A DNA stretch of 64,000 nt from Enoplosus armatus (GCF_043641665.1 NC_092196.1:15435692-15499691); one strand, 5' to 3'; shown: positions 49,201 to 62,269, counted from the first letter of the stretch. Notes: generated from the sequence alone by a model not told the origin. Numbers and translations are program-made.

Positions 49201-51500
49201 GGACATGCTGCCAATATACTGCATGTTACAGACTCTTTTGTCCTCCTCCTACTATTTCAGTCTCCTTTGTGTTTTTTTCCTTTGAAGACTCCTTTCATTT
49301 GAAGGGGGCAGAGGAGAAATAAAAGGAGACTGAAATAAAGAATTATATTAATTAAGAATAAAGAAACACGTGTATAAATGCTCAGGACTGCTTTAAAGTT
49401 ATTGTTAAAATGAATAATAATATCAATTTGTCTAAAAATATTCTATGAAAATTTCAAGGGGGAAGACATAATACCAGCTACAGTTTAATATGTGTGATAA
49501 TAATGATCAAAGTGATGATACGGGTATACTAATTATTCTGATCAATAACAGTTTAGGAAGGGAAGGGAAACAAATCTCTACACAGCTTGGCAGCTTATTT
49601 ATGTGGTAATATAACTCTATTTTGCTTTTGTACATATTTAGCAGCACTAAATGCTGATATACAAAGTTGTCTAACAGAATGAAATGTACATCGTCTGTCA
49701 CTACCTAAGATTTCCACCAGGGGGCTGAATTGACAGTATTTTAAGAGTTGTTCAAGACAGGAAGCAGCCAGTAAATGCACTGAGGGGGTTGGAGACAGGA
49801 TGAGAAACATGGGAAATATTGTCAGACAGTGTCAAATACTTTGAGAATGAAGATGAGGAAGTTTCAACTTTTGCTTGTAGTGGCTCAATGTGGCCAATTA
49901 GCTCCAACTTTCGAGGTATATGTTGTTTTGCTTAGGACAGCAAATTCCCTGTGTTGTTTCCTAATTGGAAGGGCAGCTTTTATTCTGCCTTTTTAACACA
50001 GCCCCCATCTGTGCCACAAAAACACTGGGAGAAGGCAGTAAAAGATTGTTAAATTAAAACGTGAGGAAGGCGGACACTTATACTGCTGCTATATCTGGAG
50101 GTTAAATAGCAGCTGTGAAGGGCAAAACTATTTCTGAGGGTCCTGATAATTGCTTCCCTAATCTTGTTGTACGAAACGTTTTGCGTCACACTCATTTCCA
50201 CTAGTGTGAGAATGTGTCATATGCTTACGTAGGCAGACATATACTTTTATGATAAACATTCTTTCAAGATGGCATTCTTCTCTAATTTAAACTGTCTCTG
50301 GATCTGTTTGACCCACTATAACTGAACAGTAATATCAGCTAAAGTTGACAGATTTTAAAACAATTCACTATATTTTTTCTTTCAACATCTGTCAAGTCAT
50401 CTATCAAAAGAAAGAAAGAATGAAAAGGAAGTATTTCATTTCACATATTACTTTCATGGATTATGGGATCAGTGTTTTTTATTATTATTGACACGACCCC
50501 CCCTCAACCCAAAAAAATCATACAGGTTACCATGGAAACAAGCTGCTGGCACTGCAGCATGAGCTTACTAATAGATGTCAATCTCAATGGCCTTGACAAC
50601 ACGATGCACATGAGACATTTTTAGTGCTCATGTGAAAAATGATCTTGGACCATCTGAACACAAATTCCCCATAAACAACCTGATCTTTACCACAATAGGA
50701 AATGGTCATCTGAGGAAACCTAAAGGGAGCTTTGTACATCAAACCTTGGTGCATTTGGTTTGTTTACATGGTTAGAGCTGCCCGCAGTGTCATAAAGGAC
50801 CATCTTGATGAATAAACATCAGAACCAGCAATTTTGCCATCTGGATCTAATTTTCAATGACCAAGGTACTGATTTATGTGCTAAATGCAGCATTTCATCA
50901 TCTCACAGTGGTGGTAGTTGGAAGTCGGACAATATCCACCAGCGATGTGCTGTGGATGTTGCTGACTTGGGTTTTTGCAAACCACTGCAGCAGCTTCCAG
51001 TTGTTTCCCGCTATTATCATGCGTCAGTTTACAAAGGGTCACTTCAACAGATGGAACGTGACGATGCGCTGCAGCATGAACCAGATATGAATCATGGATG
51101 CTGCAACACGGAGCGTTACCCAGGAAACTGTACAAGTCTGCTCGATCACTGTCAACTGAGTATGCATGATTATAGGGAAATTATCATAACACATTTTTCA
51201 TGGGAGATTTAATGGAAAATAGTGAAAAACATTCGATGAAATTCTGAAAAATGCTGACTGATGCAGACTGGGCGAGACACAATCACTGTGTTAGTGATGA
51301 AAGTGTCAAATCTAAGCACAACGTGGCTTTGACACATATTGGTCTTTTCTTAAACAGAACTTAGTATTTGTTAGTGGCAGCAGACACAGATAGTGTGAAT
51401 GCAGTAACGTCGCTCAGCCGATCACTAAAGCGCGTATACTTCGTCTACAAACACACACGTTGAAGGAGGAAACAACGGCGAACACGCAAACACACTCAAA
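46206..51500. other. Intergenic region between the PLA2 gene and the tRNA gene
   Basis: About 5.3 kb with no supported gene. Open frames such as those near 47435, 48155, 50805 and 50857 have no splice partners or recognisable motifs. A block around 48680-48880 (including TTGGCTCCCCAGCCGAGTGC) looks compositionally like conserved non-coding DNA. I see no microRNA hairpin of the miR-193/365 type that I recall near this locus in human. Confidence 0.45.
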
Positions 51501-51572
51501 AGGCACGGACGGGGTTCGAACCCGCGATCTTCGGTTTACGAGACCGACGCCTTACCACTTGGCCACCGCGCC
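51501..51572 (-). tRNA. tRNA-Thr, anticodon CGT
   Basis: A complete 72-nt tRNA on the minus strand. The acceptor stem GGCGCGG pairs with CCGTGCC (one G-U pair). The A box reads TGGCCAAGTGG and the B box GGTTCGAAC. The anticodon arm is TCGGT-CTCGTAA-ACCGA, giving anticodon CGT (Thr, codon ACG). There is no intron and no encoded CCA, as usual for eukaryotes. The discriminator T runs into a TTTT pol III terminator at 51501-51498. All stems pair, so the gene looks active. Its sequence matches vertebrate tRNA-Thr(CGT) essentially throughout, from memory. Confidence 0.97.
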
Positions 51573-52403
51573 TGCGCTGAAAACGCTTCCTTACTCCTTT
51601 TTTATACACAGTTCTTCATGCTGACGGTTAAATATGTAGCGTGCAGTAGGATAACTATTGTCCTTTACACGCTGCCGTGGCACGACTTCCACCCTCCAAC
51701 ATACACATGAACCACGGGAGCTGCTGAGACAAGCCACCGATATAAATGTATTGTTGCAATTCGGCCACAAGGGGAGGCTGTTATCTACCATGTGTGAACA
51801 ATGCGCGTCTTCTTCTTTTGCAGATTTCAGCAAGCAGAGGTCTCTGCTCTCCCGCTGCCAGTGTCACACACGACGGTGCACAAAGAAGGTGAGCACGTGC
51901 TCTTCACAGTCAGGGTGTTCACGTTGCTACCGGCGTTAACGAAAGTGCACGAGCTACACTGAACTTACTGAGCAACAACCTGAAGGTAACCTAAGATTTC
52001 TTAAGGCACTTTGTATGAGACACACTAGGACATGAGGGAGACAGACACTATAAAAACAAATAAGACTAACATTCAGAAACGACACGTGTAACAGTGATTA
52101 CACCCACAATACAAAAGTGTTTAACATACCATCGTGCTATTCTTAAGATCTTAGAGGTAGTGGGCAGATATAAAGTTTATACTGAGGTAATAAAGGAAAA
52201 TCCACAGAGTCATTAAAATGAAACGGCCCTCCAGCATTATGCTCAGCAAAGTTGAGAGTTTGGTCAGTAGTGCCCATGCTGGAACAGGTTCATCTTCTTG
52301 GCAGCATAAACTCACATCAATCTCCTCATTAGATTTCAATATGCGGGAGAAAACAAAACATACCATGTCAAAGTTTGGTCAAAGGGAAATTTTGGCCTAA
52401 CAG

Positions 52404-52440
52404 TGATGCTAGAGAAAAGGTCAGGGGGTCACCATTAATA
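52404..52440 (+). repeat. Fragment of a dispersed percomorph repeat ('GCTAGAGAAAAGGTCAGGGG')
   Basis: GATGCTAGAGAAAAGGTCAG followed by GGGGTCACCATTAATATCC resembles the middle of the same interspersed family as the copy at 5395-5550, which in other fish reads CGCTAGAGGAAAAGTCAGGG. It is a short remnant. Confidence 0.5.
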
Positions 52441-53774
52441 TCCAAACTAAATCTTCTGTGCAAAATATTCTGTTCTGAATCCGTATTGAACAAACTGAGA
52501 TTGAGCTTGCATAGCTAATAACTATGAGAACCAGTAGGCTGCTTGTAATTCTTTTCTAACCAATACAATATGCATGAAGCCCGACCGCAGCTTTTCTCTG
52601 TTTTTCTTTTCAAAACATCAAAGATGAATGCTCGCCTGAGGGGCTTTTCCCCCCCTTTTTTTTGGATCAGATATCCTAGAGGCTGTTTGAAAAATGAATA
52701 AGACTCATTTCCATTGGGAATGAGTTAGCAGTGAAAATCACAGATGTGGAGTATTCACCTTGACCTGCTTATAGCAAGTCGTCAGCAGAGAGACCAAAAG
52801 AGGGGCCTCTCTTGAATAAACCACATAGGTAGATTTAATTCAGGGCACCTTGAAATGTGACACTGTTTCTCTGAAAGTCCAGTCTTGCTTTATGTTCCAT
52901 CTGTTTGAAACTTTTGCATAAAATTATCATTTAGCATATCTCCGAGTCCCAAGGTTTTTTGGGAAAGTGTGAATGCTGACTGTTGAGCTGTAATTCTTCT
53001 AGTGAATGGATATTTATTTTTTCTCTATTATTTAGGGTTTATGATCTTAAGATGAAGCTTTATTGAACAACATGTAACTGTCTTTAAAGCAAATGATACA
53101 GGATAAGCAGCCTTGACTGAGTCAGGACTATATTAAATAGCTGCAGGAGCTTAAAGTTTATTTTATAATGTCACGTGGAATTGATTCGTTTCAGCAGCTC
53201 TATGTTTTTATCATAAACCCCTGAAACATCATAACCTGAGAGATACAATATGTTCCAGTCAGAGAACACATGGATCTGGGGCATTTTTGTTCATGCGAGG
53301 AACACCAAGCAACTCACTCCCTGAGAGAATAAGAAGTATTACTGTAGCAATCTATTTAATTATTTATTGGTGTATTGCTTTGAAAAATCATCTTGTTTTG
53401 CTGTGCTTGTGCAAGAATACCCCTGTGCCCCGAATCTGTGAGAATTATTATTTTTTTTGTTTAACAGACACTTTTTTTCTCTTTTGTTATGTAAACAAGA
53501 GGCAGACTCAAGTTCATTTTCTGAGTTGTCTGAATTCTGAACCCTAACCCAAAATGAAAAATATACTGCACTTGTTCGATTGGTGTAAGATGTCTTCGTA
53601 TAGCCTAATGTAGTGTGGAGGACACAGCAGGGGAATATCAGGGCAAGTTTTTATCACGTGGTAAAGAAGTTCAGATTGATTTTAAACGTCTGCACTGCAA
53701 TAGCACACAACAATAACACAACTTTGTCAAAACCAAAAGCAGACATGCTAATGAGGAAATGGCCACAACAGAAT

Positions 53775-53940
53775 ATGTCCAGTCTTTGTGCTAAGCTAAC
53801 CTAGCTGCTGACAATAGCTTCATATTTACCGTAATAACACGAAAGTGGTTTCAATCTTCTCATGTAATATATATATGTAATTCTCCGCTAGAAAGTGAAT
53901 AACCGTATTTCCCAAAATGTCGAACTATGCCTTTAACAAT
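53775..53940 (+). repeat. Dispersed percomorph repeat ending '...CCAAAATGTCGAACTATGCC'
   Basis: The order CTAAGCTAACCTAGCTGC, AATAGCTTCATATTTACCGT, CACGAAAGTGGTTTCAATC, TTCTCATGTAA, then GAATAACCGTATTTCCC and AAAATGTCGAACTATGCCTT is one I recognise from many spiny-rayed fish genomes. The end CCTTTAACA is close to the usual right end. The family name is not known to me with certainty. Confidence 0.65.
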
Positions 53941-55235
53941 GCTTCAAATTCAGAACTTGTGTTGATAGACTATTTTATAAAGTTAAGAGACTGCGTTGTC
54001 CAACTTGAAAGAACCAAGTGCTAAGTAGCAATAAGAGAGATAATGCTAAATGCAAAGCATTACTTCATCTTGAGATGTTTTTAGTGTTAGAGCAAGCTGA
54101 AACATTGCTTTGGACCACCCTGAGGCGAAAGAATAACACATCATCTTAAACTTAGTGATGTGGGCATTATTTATTTAAAAAGACCGGGATTCTGTTCTGT
54201 GGAAAGTTTTGCTACCATGCTTTATAACTTTTTGTGTCTTAACTGTCTCAGTTTCTGACAGTACTGAGCTGAACTAAAATAAAAGATTTAAGAACTGAAA
54301 GAAAGATTTCAGTTTATTCAAAGCAATAGTTAGAAATATTTGCTATGATATGGTACAACATACAATATGTCCCTGCTATCCATCTGAATAACATATCAGA
54401 CAGTTTTTTCAGACCAAGTCATGAGTTATGAAGAGCTCATCCCTTTGGCATCTTGCTGTTTATCTTGTAATGTCTTATAACCCCTCTCCTGCTTGTCTTT
54501 TGCGACTTGTTTTATTTTCTCAAAATATATATTTTTAATATAACTCAAGTACATGTTTGTTTGTACAAACTGACAAGTTTAAATCTGCAAATAAAATGTG
54601 TTTAAATGCATCACAATGCAGACAAATGCAAGTGGCAGCCAACACCGTGGGTCTTTGCTGGAGCAGTGTGAGGAGAAAATTGGTCATTGTGAGAAGGGTA
54701 TGCTGGAGCTGACCCTGGCTACAACCAGACATGCAAGTGTGAAATCCACTTGAAAGGTAAGCAGCTGATAAAGCCACATAACAAAGGCAATATTATCTCT
54801 CCCCCTTTCTCCAAAATGTCTTTTCATCCATCTTCTCTCCTCCTTTCTTTGCATTCATAAGTAAGTTTTAATAAAATATCACTTTGTGATGCAGCTAATT
54901 GAAAAGCCTTTGGTGCTGAAATGTGTAATGTCCAAGAAACCTATTTGATTTGACACAACACTGCTTAATTTATGTATCTCTTTTTTTCTGTTGCTTAATG
55001 TGTACGGAGCAATTAGGTGCACATCACTCATGCCTGTTGGGTCTGTTACCATAGCTACAATACGATTGTGCAGACAATCATCCGGTCCTTGTTTCCTCCA
55101 ATAGGGTCGCACGGCTGAAGCTGCAATATAAAGTAAAGATGCTCATCTTTCAGCAACACACTAGTAAGAATCAGAAACAGGTTTATGAGTATGAGAAAGT
55201 ATTGCAGAGTGGCAGGCAGGGGACTGCGCCCAGTC

Positions 55236-55286
55236 ATGGCGGACCACAGAAACAAGATCCGACGAGCCACACAGCAGGAGAGGAAG
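55236..55286 (+). CDS. Candidate alternative first coding exon (unassigned gene)
   Basis: An ATG with G at -3 and G at +4 opens a 17-codon stretch, MADHRNKIRRATQQERK, that ends exactly in phase 0 at a good donor (AGGAAG|GTGAGAGC, 55286). Just upstream the frame is also open from 55139. The peptide is basic and unlike low-complexity noise, but I recognise no family. The phase agrees with the exon at 59110, so the two could join. Without transcripts this is only a candidate 5' exon of the gene suspected to continue to the right. Confidence 0.3.
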
Positions 55287-56109
55287 GTGAGAGCATCTAC
55301 CATTTTGAAATTCAACTCCTCTTATTGTTCATTGAAAGAGTTTGGCGGAACAAAACAGTGACAGTAAACAAGATACGCCTTTGCATTCAAGCTTTGAATG
55401 CAAAAAGGGACCAGGAGGAACAAAAAGGAAGTGTCACTTTAAATGAAATGCATTAGTTGGATGAAAGCAGGCTGTCTGCTTATACTTATAAATGTAGTCA
55501 GAGGCTGCTCAGGTCAAATTTAGTTTCAATTGGTGAGATCAAAGAATTCCAGCTGAGCTTTGCTTAAAAGGGAGATGTTCTTAAAAGGGAGATGTTCTTT
55601 TTACGTTGCATGTGATGGAACAGCTGGAAATGGGGAAAAATGTCAAAACAGTTTTTTTGGTTTAAATAATCAGAATCTATCATTTACAAATTTGTAAGTA
55701 GTCATACAGATGTGGCCTCAATCAAATAGAGCTCAATATCCCATCAACCAGAACATCTGAGGAAAAGATGCGTTCAGGGACAATCATGGAGGAGCTTTGA
55801 GGCCAGGCTTGTTGAAATCAAAGGCCTGAGAGGTGAAATAATTCTTTGCAGCCTGTCTGTATCATTCTGAGGAAAATAAATATGGTCAGTTAATCTGCGG
55901 CTTGGAAAAGGACAACAGCCAATGCAGCATGTTCAAGCTGCCCCCCTACTGGGCGGCCCATGAGCCTGTCGATATGGTGGTTTGATGTTGGATGGAAAAT
56001 AAGAACCCCCCACAACAAACAGAGAGGGCTGGAACAGAGAGACTGGAACAGAGAAAGAGAGGGTAAAAAGGGAAGAACCATCGACAGATGGACTCTGTTG
56101 TGATTAAAG

Positions 56110-56217
56110 ATGGCGGCAGTCTTCACTGCAGAATACGAAGGACTATACTCGATCCATAGAAAAGCGGTGGGAGTAGTCTGCGATTCAACACAACAAAACC
56201 GAGAAGCACACAGTAAG
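56110..56217 (+). CDS. Candidate alternative first coding exon (unassigned gene)
   Basis: AAAG ATGGCGGCAGTC opens 36 codons (MAAVFTAEYEGLYSIHRKAV and on) ending in phase 0 at CAGTAAG|GTAAAC. A competing donor, CACA|GTAAGG, ends five bases earlier in phase 1. The preceding 100 bases are a purine-rich stretch (GGAACAGAGAAAGAGAGGG) like a 5' UTR. The phase again matches the exon at 59110. No family is recognised. Confidence 0.3.
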
Positions 56218-57199
56218 GTAAACCAGCAGGTATGATGTCTGCTTTTGAATCTCTGAGGATGAAAACATACGGTTACCAGTAACTTTCCATTGTATTGTTT
56301 ATCGTTCTATTATGCCTGTTATTGTCTTTCATGTCAGTGCCATACTGGTTTTGTTGTGTCCTCCCTCTCATCAAAATCGAAGCACATCATTTGAATTGAC
56401 CAGTGAATGTGCATCCCATGCCCAGACTACTGAAGACCCCGATAGACTGAACGCTTAAATTACTTAGAATTTTTTCAAGCCTGCAGATGTCTGACAATGT
56501 ACTTTCGCCGTTTGGTACATGGCTACAGATGTATGTCTTTGGTATTATATCACCATAGGAAATATGGGCCTTTTTAATAAGATTTTTCCCTTCTTGTGGG
56601 AATATAGTTCTCTGTGAGCTGGAATATCCATCAAAATAAACTCAAGTCTGCAAATTGCTCAATCCTCTGTGCCTAATCCAGTCCAAGGCTTGTTAGTCAT
56701 GATATATTCAGCCAGGACAAAGGACATCAGCAGGACTCCAGAATACATTTTCTGACAGTCTTTTGATATTACTCTCTGAATCATTGTCAGAACTTAAAAC
56801 AAACATTAAATGCTTTTAATATGCCGACACACTTTTATTAAAACGCTGTTATTTAAATAACGTAGTTAATCATATCAACGGTTTCGAGTGTCTCAATTTG
56901 GTCCATTAGCCCTGTGTATGTTTTCCATTTTTAGTTTTGAGGGCTTTGAAAGATGTCTTGTCTTGTTTGTTTTTTTCTTTTGTTCTTCTTAACTTTTAGT
57001 GAATTGTTTAAAGACAGCCAATTTGAAAAATGGAAAACTCTATTGTGTGCACTCAGAACGGGAGCATTCATTTAAACGCCTTAATGGGCTTTTGTTCATC
57101 AGAGACTCTTCAACAGAGATAAGCCTATTTCAACCAAGGCCTACTAGGGAGTCTAAATCCACACTGACAGGTGGAACAAAAGACAACTGAAAGGACTGA

Positions 57200-59109
57200 A
57201 TCAGGAAACATGAAGTTGTCCTCTGCTAACACTTAACTGCAGTGGGATGTGAATTTGAAAATATTTTAAAACATCAGTATAATTCTTAATAAGTAAATCA
57301 TTCACACATTTGAATTCATCCTTCTTTAGGAGTCCTGATTATAAGAACTCTTGACAAACTACAGAATTTGTATTTTTCCGTCATCAGAAATTAATATCAC
57401 GGATCAGTGAGCATATAAAAAAAAAAAGGACAAATAACTCAAACTGTCATTGAAAGCTTTTAACAATCCTGACACAAAATACTACTTTTACATAAACTTG
57501 ATTTCATAAATAACGAAGTCTGGTTCATACAGAAAGGTCTCCTATTGTTCCTCTGCCTGCTGAGCAGCTCCACTGGGCCAGTTGCTTAAGGGCTTTTAGG
57601 GGTTTGTAGTTGCTGAGGAAGGGAAGAGTATTTTTCATTCACCCTCCACACTCAGACGTTTCTTGCTGTTCGATTTAACAACCCTCTGGTCACACAAACT
57701 TCTTGCGTTACTGAAATCTAATAGGACGCCAATAGAAGTCAAAATGCATTATCATTTGATATTGTGGTACAAGGGGGAAAAAGTATGTTGATTTACGTTG
57801 AGTTTGGGTTTTCTTGGTGCAGATAAAGCTTTATAGAATGGACAAATGCACTTTCAGAAATGACCACAAATCATTTGGTTTGATTATTAGCTGTTATTGT
57901 AAATCAAGTCTGTGAGCTGTGTACTGTCTCTGTAGTGAAAAAGCTATTTATGGATAGCATCTCCTCAGTTTGTTATGATCAAAAAAGCCCAAATGCCCTA
58001 AAAGATATAGTTAAAAAACAAAAAAGTGAAATGTGTCAGTCAGTATGGTCCAATGTTGAAACAAAATAAAGCAATGGATGCAGCTGATGAGTAGCAGTTC
58101 AAGGCGTTGCATCCATAGAGTTCAGTATATACAGATAGAAATAAGATATTACAAATACTACAGATAGCATATTACATAGTGAGTGGGTATGGAGTCCTTT
58201 AAAAATGTAATTCCACACAATTTCATGTATATACATATTTCTCTGCTGTACTTATAGTATGTCATTAGTGATGCAACCTTGAGCTGCACCCGTTTTGAGG
58301 CTGTGTTTATAGTTTGTGTGTGTGGTAGTTTTCATGGCTGTCCTCTTTTGATTAACTGAGATTAACTGTGGCTGCTGGAGACTGGTCTGAAAACCCTTTG
58401 TGGCTCATCTTTATGGGCTCTACACCAGCTGTCTGCAGCACTCATTCATGTGTTCCTTTCTCTTGTTTCTCTTCATCAGTACTGCCCTCCATTTGATCAT
58501 GCTATGTTCTGACCAACCTTTTGATGTTTAAAACAGCACTGCTGATGATCCAGCGTTGCTCTGGCTAGCAGAGAAGCTGGGATGGGCTAGAGAGGGAGCT
58601 GTGTAAACCTTAACTTGATATGTGGTTTGCCTGTCGGTGACTCTTCCGCCTACTCCTACACTCTCTTCCATGTCAACTTGTGAACCTGAAGCCAGGGCCG
58701 GTGGTTTATCCACTGCAACAATTCTCCCATGAATGACTATTAACTTTAATTAGCCATATCATATTTATAATTATATATTATACGTTTGGCTGCTCATGCT
58801 TCATGACGGGTCCACACACCTGCAAGTAATGGATGATTCTCTAAGCTCTAAACACTGGGACTCCATGTGTTATGTCTTACCAGATGTTACGTCTAAAGTA
58901 GTGGTATTAAGCAGTTTATTATGTCTCCATCAGTATGCCTTATGTGTTGTTAAACAGAGTGTTGTTGCAGGTATGATTCTGTCTAGATTTCTGTTGTTTT
59001 TAACAAACAAAAGGAAGAAAAGAAAAGATCATACAGTAGTTCCTCAATATTCCCTGCTTTTCTTCGGCCGTGCATAAAGCAGACATAACAAATGTTTCTT
59101 CTTCTTCAG
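57200..59109. other. Probable intron or intergenic DNA with no feature
   Basis: No exon-like block with paired splice sites and codon structure was seen here. Open frames at 56999-57190, 58528-58713 and 58796-59077 lack support. Confidence 0.4.
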
Positions 59110-59295
59110 GAACAAATGGATGGCAAAGACAAACTATTATGGCGTCATTCTGCTTTGGCCAGGCCTTCTCGTGTCAAGGTGATGAGAGGGATGTTACCGT
59201 TCCTGCAGCCCGCTGTGTTAAATAACCGTACAATGGAATCCTCAGTAAATGGATGTACTGCTGGAGGATGTGAGAGGAAGACACTCAAACTCAAG
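59110..59295 (+). CDS. Probable internal coding exon of an unassigned gene (MRTFB candidate)
   Basis: A 186-nt block with a strong acceptor (TTCTTCTTCTTCAG) and donor (CTCAAG|GTAAAAC), open throughout, phase 0 at both ends (62 codons). It contains several possible starts, including one in EQMDGKDKLLW. Recognisable peptides include LLWRHSALARPSRVKVM, MLPFLQPAVLNN and CERKTLKLK. I cannot assign it to a family. Its place next to a PLA2G10-like gene and tRNA-Thr(CGT) suggests the 5' part of MRTFB, whose core exon begins VLQLRLQQRR. No such core exon is in this window, so the rest would lie to the right. Confidence 0.5.
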
Positions 59296-62260
59296 GTAAA
59301 ACATGTTGATTTGCATGTAACTCGTCGTTTTCTCCATCACCTTCATATGAACATGTACGCACACCACAGACGGGACATTTCTCTTTTTTTCTGGAGCACT
59401 TAAGAAAACGACTTAGCCAAAGTTATTTGGTTCATCTGTAGCTTTTGCAAGTGGAAGACAGAAACTCCGTCTTCATCACTTGCAGCAGTGCGACTGGTCT
59501 GTTGATGGTGACACAGTGACGCCCAGTTTGACTATCACAATGAATGTTCAGTGAGACTCTTCTGCCAGATCTCTTTTAATAAATAATGCACTTTTACTTC
59601 CGAGTACCAATTGAAATGCCAGACATGTTGGAATTGGTGAACTGTTGTTTGCCCAAAGACAATTTGCTTGTTGTAGCAACAATTTCTTAAATAAATTTGA
59701 CCAGACCTGCATTTTTTTGTTTCAGTAGAATACAGGGATGGGCTGTGAATAAGATTGAGGAGGTTTTGTAGTGAAAGAAAGGGTCATATCCTCAGTCCCT
59801 TAGTCGCTTTTTTAATAGTCAAACTTTTGTCAAAAGTCAAGTTTTCGTGGTTGCTTGTATAGTGTGTGATTTTGACGGACCACAGAAATCAACAGGGGAG
59901 TGTAAATAAATCCGTGACTGGAAGTCATGGATGATGATGTGATTTGTTTTAGAGGACCATCACATCTTCATTCTGAGTTTCTGAAATATGAGTTTCTAGT
60001 GGAAGAAATCCTGACCTTTTGACAAATATGTTGTGAGAACATTGAAGCAGATCCAAAAGATCATACAGTAGATGGCCAGAGAAAACAATGGATGCCATAA
60101 AATAAAACTGAGTATTTGAGTATCCGGATGCTTAAATTGTTGCTGCCCAGAATCAATTTTGCCTCGAGGAAGCTGAAGTGTGTTGGGTCTTTTTCGTGTT
60201 TTATCTCGCTGGCATGAATATTGTAAGCACTGTGTACTCTGCACACTTTAAGAGGTTTGAGCAGGCGATTGAGGTGATATGATGAGACAGAGGGAAATAT
60301 ATATTCCTGCTCTTTCTCGTGCTCCCAAATGGTTTGATGTAATTACATAATCAAATGTGTTTATGTTTTTATGGTCTTCCATCTGCTTTTCATCTTAGAC
60401 TCAGTAAAACCGCTTGACTGCTCAATGATTGCCTGGCATGAAAGCATAGAAACTGACAACTGCCTTTATTGCTGCATTTGGTCTATCCTTTAGTCTTTGT
60501 ACTGTAAAGTCATAAAGTAATGACACGATCAAGTGTGTCTAACAGTTCTGCTATAATGTAGTACAATGTTATGTTGAGTTGGAATACTGTTGCTTTGAAT
60601 GTCTTGTTTCAGAACAGTCAAATAATGATTTAAATTTTGTCTAATGGTGCTAAGTGGCATGTTGATGGCTGTTTGTAACACTGCAGTGTTTTATACAGAA
60701 GAGGTATGTCACTGCTTTGTTTGGTTTTCACCACAGATGTATTGGTTTTATTCATAAACACACCAAAACATGAACAAATATATCTCCATGGCTGTTAGCA
60801 TGGAGGTAGGAAGCATATCATTCAGACAGAGGACTGTTTCAAGCCATCGTACATTATTGTTACACTGAATGTTTGTGTTTGCGGTCGTGTTACCTAAATA
60901 TGACACACAAATTAGAACAATGAAAACGTCACTGCAATATGTGTATATTGGAAACCAGACATGAAATTCACTGTTTGCTTATTGTTGGAAGCCTGGAAAT
61001 GTCGTTATTTACTTTGTCATTACGCATGCTGTGATAGAGAAGTTACATTTCTGGCCAGTTGCCCATTATGTGTTGAAGTAAAATAGCTCATAACTCCTAA
61101 ACTCTACTATCATGGAGTTTCCCTGAGTTTACCACTGGTATTTATGTCTTTGTCAGCTGTTATAGTGAAACTTCCTGGTGGTAAAATTCATGACAAATGC
61201 CGCCTGAATGCACGACCTCACAGGAAAGGTAAAACGTGATAAGCTGATTTAACTGATCAAAGCACCTTCGGCCCTTGTAACCCACATAACATAATCAGTG
61301 AAGTCTTTGGTTGGAATGAAAACATGCAGACTGTCTGCCTCCCAAAGCGCATTGTTGTCCAACCTGCTCTATAAACACTATTTTCATTTGCAACACTCCA
61401 ATGGCAAATATGCACCTTTTTATATGTCTCCGCAAACGAGGGGTAGAGCTATTGTTAACAATGTAAAGCCGCGATAGATAGGACCTTTTTTAAAGGGGCA
61501 TTCAACTGATTTTACAAATGAAGTTCAGTTTACCCGTCGCAAGGAGTACTACTCAGTTAAACAGTTATACAATGAGCCAATCTCCTGTGGCTCTACAAGG
61601 AGCTTTCTAATGTCTGAAAAAATAACAGATATAATAACTGATATCATGGCCATCATCTCAGTTTGGGCATGGAGACTACAGATTTATAATGGAAAGCCTG
61701 GATTACACACTGAGGAATGGAAGGCACTATTGAGTTGCATTATGGGAAATGTAAGACCCAGCATTTTTGGAGTTTGACCTATACTAGGGATTAAAAATCA
61801 GGCCAACTCTGCCTCTGCCACATCAATGTTGTCCTCCAAGTCCATCGAGTATATAGAAATGCAATACTATCGCTGAATAACACCTTTATTGGTTTGTGGG
61901 CTGTAGATCTGACATGATCAGTAATATAATAAACATCTTTTATACACAGCATATAAATAATATACACACAATAATGCCTATACTTACTTACTAATGATTG
62001 ATATGTTGATTGATTTCTTCCCCCATAGAGGTTATTGGTTTGAATTCAATATTGAAAGCCAATATGCCATATAATATGCCATTTTGTTTTGTGTTTGTAA
62101 AATATTTTTTGAATGTTGAGCCTTCTTTCAGTGGATTGTAAACCAAAAAGCAAGAGAGGGAATGCTACAACCTAATTTTCAAGATATGTCTTTTAATTCT
62201 TGAGAGAGAGGGAGACAGAAAAAAAAAATCAGTGTACCACATGTACCAAACTAAACACTA
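59296..62260. other. Probable intron with no feature
   Basis: About 3 kb of AT-rich sequence following the donor at 59295. No further exon is supported. Frames at 59996-60246 (minus strand) are unsupported. Confidence 0.4.
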
Positions 62261-62269
62261 GTAATGTGT

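Larger units (their letters stand above)
51573..55138. other. Intergenic region right of the tRNA gene
   Basis: No supported gene. It contains two repeat fragments (52404-52440 and 53775-53940), listed separately. The remainder is AT-rich with short unsupported frames. A small CpG-containing patch at about 51390-51480 and 51860-51960 flanks the tRNA. Confidence 0.45.

Noticed and set aside
50805..51212. 135-residue plus-strand open frame
   Set aside because: No recognisable domain, codon structure or splice signals, and an overlapping frame of similar quality exists; treated as chance.
53538..53550. Telomere-like ACCCTAACCC
   Set aside because: A single partial unit with no tandem array.
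46206..55000. miR-193b/miR-365 cluster, expected from remembered human gene order near MRTFB
   Set aside because: Neither mature sequence nor its reverse complement was seen by eye in this interval; it may lie outside the window or have moved.
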